A DNA stretch of 64,000 bases from Hydrangea macrophylla (Eukaryota; Streptophyta; Magnoliopsida; Cornales; Hydrangeaceae): contig CM066994.1 of the NCBI GenBank assembly GCA_033977485.1, forward strand, positions 23,156,681-23,220,680, given 5' to 3'. The stretch's first letter is position 1; each line of letters begins with the position of its first letter. The notes beneath the pieces are model-generated. The model was not told the DNA's origin. It did not search any database and saw only the letters and a program-made list of their open reading frames with translations. The translations under genes and the position numbers were made by a program. Shown piece after piece: positions 1-11,506 of this stretch.

Positions 1-1248
1 ATTATCACTTGAGACCCTTTGACCCACATAAGCACATAAGCAGTTCAACATGTCAACATGGCAATTTCAACATTTTCAAATATATTAATTGCTAATTAAT
101 CACATGCTTTTCTACTTAATCATAATTAAGCATTTAAAAACATTTAATAATAATTAAAAGACATTAAACATCCAATTTTGGGATTAGGACACTCACCTCA
201 CAAATATGTCCAAAATAATCTTAGAATTCCCAAATTCCTTTGCAAAACTAGCTCCTAACGATTCCAATGATAATCCTATACAATTTTGGTAAACTAAATA
301 TTACCAACTCATTTAGGTCACGAAAAATCTATCTATTAAACTGAAAATAATTTATACCAAAAGGTTAGACTTACCCTCACGAGCCCAAATATGACTTTCT
401 ATCGCGATTTGAGCAACAAATGACGAAGATGTAGCATCAAGTGGGCGAAACCCTCACTCTCTCTTTTCTTCTCTCTGCGTCTCTCTCGCTCTCTGTATTC
501 TTTGATTCTTCTTTGTTTTTTTTTTTTTTTTTTTATATAACTAATAAATACATATATTATATAATATAATATGTATATAATAAATTTATGTCCGCCTCCT
601 TAACTAACCCACGGTTTTGGCTTGTTTTCTTTCTTTTTTCTTTTTTTTTTTTTTTTTATTTATTAGTGACAAGGACACCTCTTAGCTAAACTTTAGCTTT
701 ATTCAACTTACACCCCCAAATACTTTTTAGACTTTATTATAAAATCCCTAAATATTTATTTTAACTACTCAATATTTAAATGGGTTTAGTCTATGTCACG
801 TATAGGCCCCAAACATGATCCCAAATATTATATGAAGGCACTAATTAACCTACCAATTATGCCACGTATTCAATTACGCCCTCACAAGGGTACCCAAACT
901 AGTTCCATAATTTAAAATGAACAATAATAGAATATTAAAGCATTTAACAATTTATCAATTAAATAATCATATGGCATCATCATGTATCAATATGTACACA
1001 TTTACATTTACACGTCTACCATTTAATCACATAAATGCACATTTATGCAATTTATATTATCCAAACCTCTCTTGGGTCACACTTCCATATCTGTCCCACC
1101 TCTAGTGGAACTTTCAACTGTGCCATTTATCAAGTACTTATCGCATCGGGGTAACCGGAACTTACCCAAATCATCACATGCAGTTATTTATATTAATTAA
1201 TGCATATAAATTAAATAGTATTTCCCTTTTCCGAGTACGGGTATTACA
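1..1248 (-). repeat. 3' LTR (partial, truncated by window start)
   Basis: It matches 6158-7402 almost base for base. Differences seen are T/G near 322, A/T near 348, A/C near 1117, G/A near 1157, A/G near 1233, and T-run lengths near 520 and 640. It ends in GGGTATTACA at 1248. Small ORFs in it (for example 917-1105) are duplicated identically at 7071-7259 and are LTR sequence, not genes. Confidence 0.92.
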
Positions 1249-1271
1249 TCTCTCCCTCCCTTTTAGAAAGT
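1249..1271 (-). other. Polypurine tract (plus-strand primer)
   Basis: On the minus strand this reads as a purine run ending in AGGGAGGGAGAGA directly before the LTR start TGTAATACCC. Just upstream (minus sense, about 1274-1292) lies a TTTGGGGACAAACTTT box. The same GGGGAC box precedes the polypurine tract of the other two chromovirus-like elements here (14752-14768 and 59245-59262). Confidence 0.8.
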
Positions 1272-4200
1272 TTGTCCCCAAACTTTTCTCATCTTCACGA
1301 AACAAAATAGATATAAGTAATTCTTCTCAACCCTTTACTGGTTCATCTGCAGCAATATGATGATAATCTATGTTACACCCACTGGTTTGACCACAATCAC
1401 TACTGACCTGTTCCCATTCGTTCAATATTCTCAATTGGCACACTAGAATTTCAATCCCACTTGGTTTGTAAAATTATACCATTTTTTGAAGATAAAACTT
1501 CTAGAATATATCTCTCCCCACAATAGTCATTTCCCCCAATCACTCAGAACAAAACCCACTTACTTTTATTATATTTTCCGACTAGATATCAACGGATGTT
1601 AGAACATCTCGCAAAAGTTCAATCTCATTTCGATTGTTTCTGACAAGATTCAAGAACTTCTTCAGAATCGACTGCTTCCTTCTAAGAAGACAAGTGCTAG
1701 TATCCACATAATTTCGCAAATTCTTTTCACATATAGGTTGTTAAATCCCAGCAAATCTGCAGTTTCAATCAATACCATAATCTGATTGGATCAACCCGTC
1801 CACAAATCATTATATGAAAACACTTAATTCTTGTTGACTTTGGCAATGCCGTCATGGAATTTAATATGATAACATTCAATTTCAGATTGTCAATAATATC
1901 AATCAGAATAATCCCATGGATCTTCATTGATTCTGCCCTTATATCACACATCGTAATGAATGCTTTACATTTCCCCATCTGAAGACAGCTTTCTCAATAT
2001 CTTAGTCAAAACTTTTACCTGGTAGTAGTTAAAGATCAAATCAATCTTCAAGAAGACTTGTGTCCCTATAACTAATTACTAAGTCATCATATGCAATGAA
2101 ATGCAATTAATGATGTCGCATACCCAATTACTAATGTAATATAAATTCAAATCTCATTAGATACTTCAATATTTCTTCTGAACTCATTCCCTTAAGCTAT
2201 CTTCATTCAAAGTACATACTTGACCTTGAGATTCTGATACATTTTAACGTAGAGCATAACCCAATCACTTTCCTTTCAATGCTTTATCACAAATTTCTAA
2301 AACAGAAACCCAAATCGATCTTTAAGTCAATTTCTACTCATCTATTATAGTAATGCTGATTGGCCTCAATTAATTACCATTATTCTTTGCCCAATTTCTA
2401 GAACAAATGTAGATTCTAATAAATTGAATCTTGACTCAAATCCTTTTTGAATAGTCAAAGCGCACACCAAACCCCCATTAACCTCTGAGTCGAGTACCAA
2501 TAACCATTTTGTCTTCACCTGATTAATACAAAATTTCAAAGTGTAGCCATCATGAGTCCCATCTATCCTTCGTATCAAATATTCAGTTGTCGTTATATAT
2601 AACTAAATATCCCAAGTCACAACAATCAATATAAACTTCTGGCTCGTAAGAATATTACTGCCAAAGGCTCAATATAAAAAGAATACCATGAATTTTCAAT
2701 CTTGTAGCAGATAATTCATTTCATGAAATTTCAACCAGGTGCAGTATAAATCACTGTTGCATCAACATATAACCCAATCTCAACACAAACCCTTGCAATA
2801 ATAATATCAATATCCTCATAGAAGAAATCTTCACTGCAACCAATATAAATTTCACACACGTATTCGTGCAGAGAAGAAATTTTCAATATATTTTTCAATA
2901 ATACCCAGTCAATCCCATAACTTCAAGTTAATGTCACCTTCATAAGTCCCGATTGATTAATTCCCAACGATTCCCACAAAATCTCTATCCCTTTTAAATC
3001 ACATATTCTAAAAATACAACTCTTCCACTAGATGTTCAACATTAGGCAAAGCTTCACAATTCTCAAACTATTCAAATTATAGACTCACATGTCTTTCGGT
3101 TTACGCTGTCTAAGCCCCAATATATATAAAAATCCATATACACATTTGTCCCATCTTTGTAGCACTTACAATCAAAAAGCAACTATTTTTGTCGCGACAC
3201 AACTTAAATACGATCCAACACTTCACAATCTTAAATTTTCTTCCATTTACCCAAGTATGCAATGCTCTTTTAAAGGCGTCACTTGTATGTAGATAAGATC
3301 ACTTGTTGATCTCCGACTGTAATACCAAGCAACCAGTAGTAAACTACCATTTTTTTTTCCATTGGTAGAATTCTACACAATCATATGTTTGAAGTGTTTC
3401 ATTGCCCTGTTATACTCACCTTCTAACCAAGAATATACCAACTCAATTCCCAATACGTAAGTTGATGATCCTTATAACCCATCAACCCAATCATGTACCC
3501 GCAACAAATAGTATTAAAAATAATATGTAGAATATCACAAGTTACTTTCAGATCATTTTCTTACCCAAGTCATTTGGAATTCATTTCAAAATTTAATGTT
3601 CCAATTTAAAACTAAAGTAAAAAGTAATGTACTCATCTAAGCTTCCTAGCCCAATAGTAATTTCATTTAAAATCTCTCTCCATAAAATAAAAAGGTTTAC
3701 AAGTCTATCACATAATCAAAACATTTCCAATTAACAATTCCTTTAAACAACAATTGAAATACTCACATTTAATTAAAATTCTTTTCACTAATTTTCCCCT
3801 TCTACTCAATTTGAGTCAAATCCAACTACTTCCTTTTATCAAAATATTTTTTTTTAAACACTTCCTGATTCACAATAAATCAGTGTTTTTTTTTTTTCTA
3901 CAAGAGAGGATTTCAAAATATTTTCTACTCATTTAAATATATATAACCTCACTTAACGTAACATACAAAGAATTTCAAAGTCTGAAAATTTCCAGTGATA
4001 TACTAGAATACCTGACAATTGCTACAGTGCAGTGCAATAGTCAGATCTCTATTACTTACATATAAAGTACAAAGAAATAATAATAATAATACTATTACCT
4101 GATCTATGTGGTGGTTGAACGAATCTTGGAGCGGTTTAGATATCAAAGAGATCACTACTATTTAAACTAGTAAACCGATTTTCAAATTCAGATCTTTGGT

Positions 4201-5333
4201 AGAAAATTCTGATACCTCGTATAGCCAATCAACCCAATTGGTTATTCGTACAACACATCTACTTAATCTTGATCACAATCAATCATATTGTTAACCAGAA
4301 AAATAATAATTCATAGCCGTAATGATACCCAATCGATGGAAACATAATAGGAAAGTCTGTTACTCTGAGTTAACCCCAAATCTAGTATTCATACTGACAC
4401 GTTGGAGAACCAATCATTTTCCAATAATAAGAGAGGTATCCCAAGAAATAGAAATAAATAAATTTATGTTGAGAGATTCCTCGACAAGCCAATATAACCC
4501 AAATTAGGTTGAGAGATTCCTCAACGACCCAATATAATCCAAATAGAGTTGAGAGATTACTCAACAACCCCTGATAACTCAAGCGACTGGTAAATCCCCA
4601 AATATCTTATCACCTTGACCAACTCAGTATTTCACCCTCAATCCCAAGAAATATATATATGGAGCTCAATAAATACTCCCAAAGATCATCACCAAATAAA
4701 TGGAGAAATAAGAGATAATAATAATACCATATCTGCTCATGATGCCCATATAAATCATAAGAAATTCTGAATTTCCCAAACTATAATATTTGAATACTAA
4801 AAGACCCACCGTAAATAAAGAAATCCAGATATCCATTTCTTGACAGAAAATAAGAAATAATCTTCACTAATAATAATACCCGATAATATTCGAAAAGAAA
4901 TCCATACCCACAATCAAAACCCAATACTCAATAACCCTTTATCAAGTCAATACCCTTGATAAAATAATACCAGTCAAATCATTTCAGGATGACCATCTCA
5001 ACTCTTGATTTCTGAACCCAAATTCCACAAATATTCTCAAACTCAAAATTTCTTACTAAATTCTCAATCCCCCATTTCCAACTGAATCAATTCATTATAT
5101 GAGAAAACATTTCCCCTTCTACACTCCATTTTTTTTTTTTTTTTCACAATGAAGCTTCCAACCATCCCTCCACATTTTAGAATATGTAGAATGCATGCTC
5201 AACAATATTTAAATCACGTGCTGTAAACATATATGCCCCTACATGTAGCTACGTGTCATGATTATCATATACATGGATTTTTTTTTTTTTACGCGTCGTA
5301 TTCGTCTCTCGTCCCCAAAGGCTCTAACCTATT
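1272..5333 (-). other. Retrotransposon interior without recognisable genes
   Basis: This 4.1-kb segment lies between the primer site and the polypurine tract. Both strands are closed by frequent stops; the longest ORFs are about 70 codons and none shows a gag knuckle, protease, RT, RNase H or integrase motif. It may be a LARD-type filler or a pol too decayed to read. It contains a 40-bp tandem repeat at 4468-4587. Confidence 0.7.
4468..4587. repeat. 40-bp tandem repeat, about three copies
   Basis: Units begin GTTGAGAGATT at 4468, 4508 and 4548, an exact 40-bp period. Each unit contains a small inverted repeat (GTTGAG...CTCAAC), so the RNA could fold. The last copy diverges after about 35 bp. 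Confidence 0.8.
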
Positions 5334-5345
5334 GCTCTGATACCA
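5334..5345 (-). other. Primer binding site, initiator-Met tRNA type
   Basis: GCTCTGATACCA on the plus strand is the reverse complement of TGGTATCAGAGC. It lies 5 bp from the LTR boundary at 5351, which fixes both the orientation and the 5' LTR of the element. Confidence 0.88.
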
Positions 5346-5350
5346 AAATT

Positions 5351-7402
5351 TGTCACACCCCAACCCGCCCCCACGAGCTAGGACACGTGTAACAGCGACA
5401 ACAAGGACCAATCAATCATTTTTTAATGTTCCAAAGATGAACATTTTGATTGAAATATCAGGGGTAAAATATCCTTTTATCAAACAAATTAATAAAAAGG
5501 AATAAATAAAGTTTTAAAACCGTCAAATGGTACTTGGGCAAAATTTCCCCTATTACAGCACCATTTACCCTGTTTTCACAAATAAAACATTTATACACCC
5601 CTGTAGCATTTTCTTTAAATATTTCAAAACAAAGTAAAAGCCCAACTAAATATATAAATGTTACAAACTCATTCTAACATTTATTTCTAAACATATTTAA
5701 AATCATAAACTTCAAGTTTACAACAAGTCTATTTAAATTCTCACATGTAAATATACACAAGCTAGACCCAGCCCCGTAGTCTCGATCATTTCTCATCGTG
5801 ATGTTCATCTGAACCTGCGTGGTCATTATCCACAAAAATTGAATAAGCTTTCGCTTAGTGAGTACGTGGTGCTAATCATGCAACTGGAGTATTTAATGAT
5901 TCATAATATCAATTAAACATTCACAACAATAAATGGTCGCAGGCGTGTCAAGTAACCAATCACCATCGTTCTGGACCCCTGAATCTGGGCCATTCTCACT
6001 TTCGTCGCTTTTAGAGCGATATCACTCACTCTCTTGTGACCGTAGTCAATTCGTTCATGTGGTCGTCACCACCGTCCCCTTTTCTCTGAGGACTTCATCA
6101 TCATCCCCCTTATCTCTGAGGAATGGGCGTCCCTTATATACGGGCTAAATAATGGTGATTATCACTTGAGACCCTTTGACCCACATAAGCACATAAGCAG
6201 TTCAACATGTCAACATGGCAATTTCAACATTTTCAAATATATTAATTGCTAATTAATCACATGCTTTTCTACTTAATCATAATTAAGCATTTAAAAACAT
6301 TTAATAATAATTAAAAGACATTAAACATCCAATTTTGGGATTAGGACACTCACCTCACAAATATGTCCAAAATAATCTTAGAATTCCCAAATTCCTTTGC
6401 AAAACTAGCTCCTAACGATTCCAATGATAATCCTATACAATTTTGGTAAACTAAATATTACCAACTCATTTAGGTCACGAAAAATCTATCGATTAAACTG
6501 AAAATAATTTATACCATAAGGTTAGACTTACCCTCACGAGCCCAAATATGACTTTCTATCGCGATTTGAGCAACAAATGACGAAGATGTAGCATCAAGTG
6601 GGCGAAACCCTCACTCTCTCTTTTCTTCTCTCTGCGTCTCTCTCGCTCTCTGTATTCTTTGATTCTTCTTTGTTTTTTTTTTTTTTTTTATATAACTAAT
6701 AAATACATATATTATATAATATAATATGTATATAATAAATTTATGTCCGCCTCCTTAACTAACCCACGGTTTTGGCTTGTTTTCTTTCTTTTTTCTTTTT
6801 TTTTTTTTTTTATTTATTAGTGACAAGGACACCTCTTAGCTAAACTTTAGCTTTATTCAACTTACACCCCCAAATACTTTTTAGACTTTATTATAAAATC
6901 CCTAAATATTTATTTTAACTACTCAATATTTAAATGGGTTTAGTCTATGTCACGTATAGGCCCCAAACATGATCCCAAATATTATATGAAGGCACTAATT
7001 AACCTACCAATTATGCCACGTATTCAATTACGCCCTCACAAGGGTACCCAAACTAGTTCCATAATTTAAAATGAACAATAATAGAATATTAAAGCATTTA
7101 ACAATTTATCAATTAAATAATCATATGGCATCATCATGTATCAATATGTACACATTTACATTTACACGTCTACCATTTAATCACATAAATGCACATTTAT
7201 GCAATTTATATTATCCAAACCTCTCTTGGGTCACACTTCCATATCTGTCCCACCTCTAGTGGAACTTTCAACTGTGCCCTTTATCAAGTACTTATCGCAT
7301 CGGGGTAACCGAAACTTACCCAAATCATCACATGCAGTTATTTATATTAATTAATGCATATAAATTAAATAGTATTTCCCTTTTCCGGGTACGGGTATTA
7401 CA
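5351..7402 (-). repeat. 5' LTR (complete, 2052 bp)
   Basis: In sense orientation it begins TGTAATACCCGTACCC at 7402 and ends GGGGTGTGACA at 5351. A TATA-like GTATATAAG lies near 6135-6143. A hairpin AAGCTTTCGCTT (5847-5858) and a short acidic reading frame (about 5787-5834) lie in the 3' half. The base flank after 7402 is GGTTC, the expected 5-bp target duplication; its partner is outside the window. Confidence 0.9.
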
Positions 7403-9725
7403 GGTTCACTCAAGATTAACATTTAAATCCTTTGCTCCCGTCTTGCTGTTATATTCACCTAAAGTCCTAATCCTTACCCTATTCTTGTGCTCATCCTTTG
7501 TTTGATGTTTACCCAAACCTTAACCTACCTCACTGGTTTTATGCTAGATTCTCACGGATTCTCACGGGTTCACATTCAGAGCATTTCGAAGGGAGATTCT
7601 CAATTTGTGGAATACATTATTACAGGTATTATAATGCATAGTTTTTTGATATATCGGATTTTAGGAGCACATCAAATTAGTTCAAGGGAGGAGAATAAGA
7701 AGTAGAAGATTACTGGACAGAAAGAGAATAAATGAACATAGAGAGAGAGAGAGAGAGAGAAGCACATCAGCCCACATGCACAGAAGCACAGCAGCACAGC
7801 ATGCGCATAGACCATGTGCACAACACATCAACCCACACGCATAACACAACACAGCACACGCACAACCCAATTACAGTCACTATTTTAAGCTATTCTTTGA
7901 GTGTCTTCACTAATTAACACCTAATATGGCTTATGGATAAATGATGTAGGTGATGGTTGTGACAACACACGAGGGAGTGCCCGAGGAATTTTATGGTGAG
8001 AAATTGATTGGATCGAATAGGTTGTTACTACATTCAGTAATTTTATGCTATGAGGTTTGCCCCCTTATGAAAAAAACCACATTATGATGTTTCACAGATA
8101 GGTTTAGAAACAAGATAGAGATAGGAAAAAAACGACATTATGATTTGAGGTTTGCCCCCCTTTTTACCAATCAGTCCCCTAACCAGCCCCTGAATAGCCT
8201 CTAATCAACTCTTAAACCGTACCCAAATCAGCCCTTAAACCGTACCTAAATCAGCCCTACTCTCCCTACACTATCTTTTAGAAAATTAATGCTTTGTTTG
8301 GTTCATGGATAGCAAGGGAAAATATAAGAGAAGAAAAAATCATTCCCTTAGTAGAATTTATTTGCATTCTTTGGCTATTTCTGAAAAATAAATAAATAAA
8401 CATTCCCTTAGTTTGCCTTCCCGTTTTCCCTTTCCTTCTCTAATACCGCAAACAGATGGAGCCTTAGTGGATTTAAAGATGGAAATGAAAAAGGAAGGAA
8501 AGCCAGTTCCCTTATGTCTTTCTCTATGATCAAATAGCACTTTAAATTAAAGTATTTAAAATGAAATTGTAACTCTAGGAAAAAGAGAGGGAAGTGAGTC
8601 ACAAAATAGGAATTTTTGACCCAACCCATCAGTCTTGATGAAGTGTTAAGAAGTTAGAGAATGGGAGAGAACCTAATTTTGGGAAGAATATTGTAGAGAG
8701 AGAGAGAGAGAGTTGCTTTAGGTTTCTCGGGTCTTGTGTTTTTGATGGGTCTTCAGTTTTGTGTCTTTACTTTACAAAGTATATACATATATCCATATGC
8801 ATGGTCAGTCCGTTCAAAAAAAAATATGGTAAGAGAATTATGTCTTCTAATGTGCACGACAGATTTTGGGGGCTACATTCACCTTATTTTAGTTGAGGGA
8901 CTCAATAAAAATAGCATAATACAAGTACTAATTTTTTTTGGACAAAAATCGAGGAGAAGAGAGAGGAGGAAGGTTAAGTTGGTGAAGACGTTGTGCTTCT
9001 TCACGTCTCTAAACTCTGTGGTAAAATTTTCAAACAGGTTTATCGTGGCTATATTTCTTCATGTGTGCTATGTCAATTGGGACTTCAACTTGATCCTCCC
9101 TTTTTCTCACCATCACCAACCTATATTAAGCACCTCATGAAACCTTTCCTTATTGAGTATGGAACAATACAGAGTACAATTGCGATATGTGCTGCTTGTA
9201 GGGGTAAAAAAAAAGCTTTGGGTAGATTGCATTTTACTATAAGCTTGGGTTAAATAAGTGGTTTTCGGCTTATTATCCCCCTTCTTTCTTGCCATTGAAA
9301 GATTGCGTTTACTTTTATCTATGTAGGATATGACATGAGAGATCGGAATTGCAGATTCATGTGAACCTTGTTTTAATTTGCTACATCAAAGGGATGGAGT
9401 GCAGTCAGAGGGGAGGAGTGTAAAGTACATACTTGTTATTTATATGTTGATGTTTGGTTTATAGGATTCATAGAGAATTGTTGTAAAGTATATGTTTGTA
9501 ATTTACATATATTGATATTTTATTTTTAGGATTCATAGAGAATATTCCCAATGATATTATAGGTTATCTGTGACTGGACTTCTTATGATTCCTATATATG
9601 GATTATTTTTGTTGTATTAGATTGAGCTTATAATTTTTGTATTTGGTAAGAATTATTATGCTTGTTAATTAGGTGCAAATTAAAATTGGGAAGCATATAA
9701 AATATTTTTTTTTAATTTATTCATA
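7403..9725. other. Intergenic, no gene recognised
   Basis: There is a (GA) run at 7740-7760 followed by GCACA-rich simple sequence to about 7870, and (GA) again at 8695-8712. A MITE-like stretch about 8288-8480 has GTTTGGTTCAT at one side and GCAAACAGATGGAGCC at the other, the same type as the elements in the bS18m introns. The 134-codon ORF at 8736-9140 has no family features and biased low-complexity composition, and I do not call it a gene. Confidence 0.5.
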
Positions 9726-10029
9726 TTTCTAACAGATATACCCGTTAGGAAATCCGTTAGTATTTTTGTTTTTATCTTGGAAATTACTAACGGATATATC
9801 CGTTAGACTTGTTGACAAAACCGTTAGTATTCAATATAATTCTTTTAAAATAGTTGGAAAATTAACCGTTAGTAACTAGATTTCTAACGGATATATCCGT
9901 TAGTAAAAGTTTGATTTACTAACGGATATTTTCTAATGGATATATCCGTTAGTAATATTACTAACACTAAATTACTAACGGATATATCCGTTAGTAATAT
10001 TATTTCCAACGGAAATATCCGTTAGTAAT
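9726..10029. repeat. Cluster of palindromic ACTAACGGATATATCCGTTAGT repeats
   Basis: About nine full or half copies of a palindrome built on AACGGATATATCCGTT lie in 300 bp: near 9728, 9750, 9784, 9819, 9863, 9881, 9915, 9931, 9971 and 10002. Four are near-perfect palindromes; others are half-sites. Subterminal arrays of this kind are typical of CACTA (EnSpm) and some other plant DNA transposons, where they bind transposase. No matching terminus could be found, so the element type is inferred. Confidence 0.75.
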
Positions 10030-11400
10030 GAGGCCATATGGTGTGGTGTGTTTTACCAAAAAATCTTCAACACATTGAATGATCCGAGTTCAAAGATTTC
10101 TCTAGAACTCAATACTCAAAGAGTGATTTCAATACTACTTGGAAAGTCTTCCTAACTCATTATAGAACACCCATAATTTTCGGTTTGGCTTGAAAACACT
10201 TGGAAGGGTTCCATTTTGGTCCAAACATTCTCTCCAGATATTCTGTTTTTGCTGTCACAGCAACTTGGTTGACTTTCAACTTGTTTTTACAAAAAAACGT
10301 TTCCAAAAGGAGTGGTCCCAACTCATTTTTTCCTTGAACTTCAGTGTCTTAGGGAACTTTCTGTATAATATGGGCCTCTAGATATTATGTTTTCATTTTC
10401 TAAGATTTTTTGACATTTCAGTCGACAGTACGGACTCTGTTTCTGAGTGACCTCTATTGTTTTTATGATTTCTCTCAATCTGTAATAGTTATTGAGGTTT
10501 GGCTTTTTTGGTATGTGTTCTAGACACAATAAGGATGATCTCTATAAAAAAAATCATGCATTGAAAACATTTCTAACCCTACTTTTCAATTTCTACAAGA
10601 TCAACTCACTGTTCTGTCCACTATTCACAGCAAGTATACTTTTACTTCCATCATTTGATTTGATGCTCACATGGACTCTAAATTAGTTCATATCTTAGGA
10701 AGTAGTCCATACTACATTTGTACATATTCTATGATGATTTTCTTCATGCATATTTTAGACTTCTAAGTCACTTTAGAAAGTCCATGTACACAAACACACT
10801 ACAACCTTTGCACATTCTAGGATCATACATTGCATCCATGCAAGATTTGGGGCTTTTGTGACTCCTCATCTAAGAAGATTGTAAGGAATGAGTTGGATCA
10901 TACGTCCATGCTTCCCCTCGATCTAATCATCCTTTCTCATCCATCCCAGGGATTGAGAGGTCTTCTTTTCTCAAAGATTAACATGCATCATATTAGGTTG
11001 CTAAGCATTTTTTTGATTTCCCCTTAGATTAGGAAAACTTTATTATTTGATATGTGATTAGACGGTTTTTTCCTAGGTTTGTTTGTGTGATCTTTCACTT
11101 TTGCATTGTGTGATATTTGGTTTAGATTTTATGAATTATATCTTATCTTTTGATCTTCCATTTCAAAATTCTTATGTGATATAATATACTATCATAGTAT
11201 TAATTGTCGAACCAAACATAGTACAAGATGATTATTTGGATGCTAATTAAGCCCCGTCGAGAGACGGGGCGAGTTGAGGGTGTTTTAGACGTGATAAAGG
11301 CTCATTCCTCTCTCGTAGCAAAACCCCGAGCCAAGTTCTTTGGTTATGAAGGGCCAGTGCCCTTTATCCATTTGGGTGAGTCAAATTAGGTTTCTTGGTT
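10030..11400 (+). other. Transposon-derived sequence, possibly Tat/Ogre LTR remnant
   Basis: No coding sequence was recognised. From about 11240 the text (GAGGGTGTTTTAGA, then CATTCCTCTC, then TCTTTGGTTA) resembles the 3' part of the Tat/Ogre-like LTR at 47100-47220 (GGGGTGTTTTAGT, CTCATTCATTA, ATCTTTGGTTT). The left boundary is unclear. Confidence 0.35.
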
Positions 11401-11506
11401 CCTTAAAGACCAAATGGCGACTCTGTATCTGTTTTCAACAGACCCTTTCTTTTCTTTTCATCCAAAACAATTTCAAACAAACAAAGAGGTAGAATTCCGC
11501 GTGTCC
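11401..11506 (+). other. Tat/Ogre-like primer site and leader scrap
   Basis: TGGCGACTCTGTATCTG at 11415-11431 resembles the primer site of plant Ogre/Tat elements (tRNA-Arg type, from memory). It is followed by a pyrimidine-rich leader ending near CCGCGTGTCCACA at about 11507, where homology to a different element's protease begins. The ORF from 11414 is therefore a chance fusion of this leader with a gypsy protease tail. Confidence 0.4.

Larger units (their letters stand above)
1..7402 (-). mobile_element. Non-autonomous chromovirus-like LTR retrotransposon, left end cut by window
   Basis: Positions 1-1248 and 6158-7402 are near-identical direct repeats (about five substitutions plus poly-T length changes). 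The right-hand copy extends back to 5351 and is bounded by TGTCACACC and GTATTACA, the inverted TG...CA form. Next to it at 5334-5345 is the reverse complement of TGGTATCAGAGC, the usual plant initiator-Met tRNA primer site. Next to the left copy at 1249-1271 is a polypurine tract when read on the minus strand. The element therefore runs minus: 5' LTR 5351-7402, internal 1249-5350, 3' LTR ending at 1248. The 4.1-kb interior holds no ORF longer than about 70 codons, so the element would need proteins from elsewhere. High LTR identity implies recent insertion. Confidence 0.9.

Noticed and set aside
917..1105. 62-codon ORF present identically at 7071-7259
   Set aside because: Both copies are LTR sequence; identity reflects recent retrotransposition, not coding conservation.
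4382..4582. 66-codon minus ORF
   Set aside because: Coincides with the 40-bp tandem repeat and is mirrored on the other strand; retrotransposon filler.
8736..9140. 134-codon plus ORF
   Set aside because: No family motif, low-complexity composition, overlapping ORFs on other frames, no splice or promoter support.
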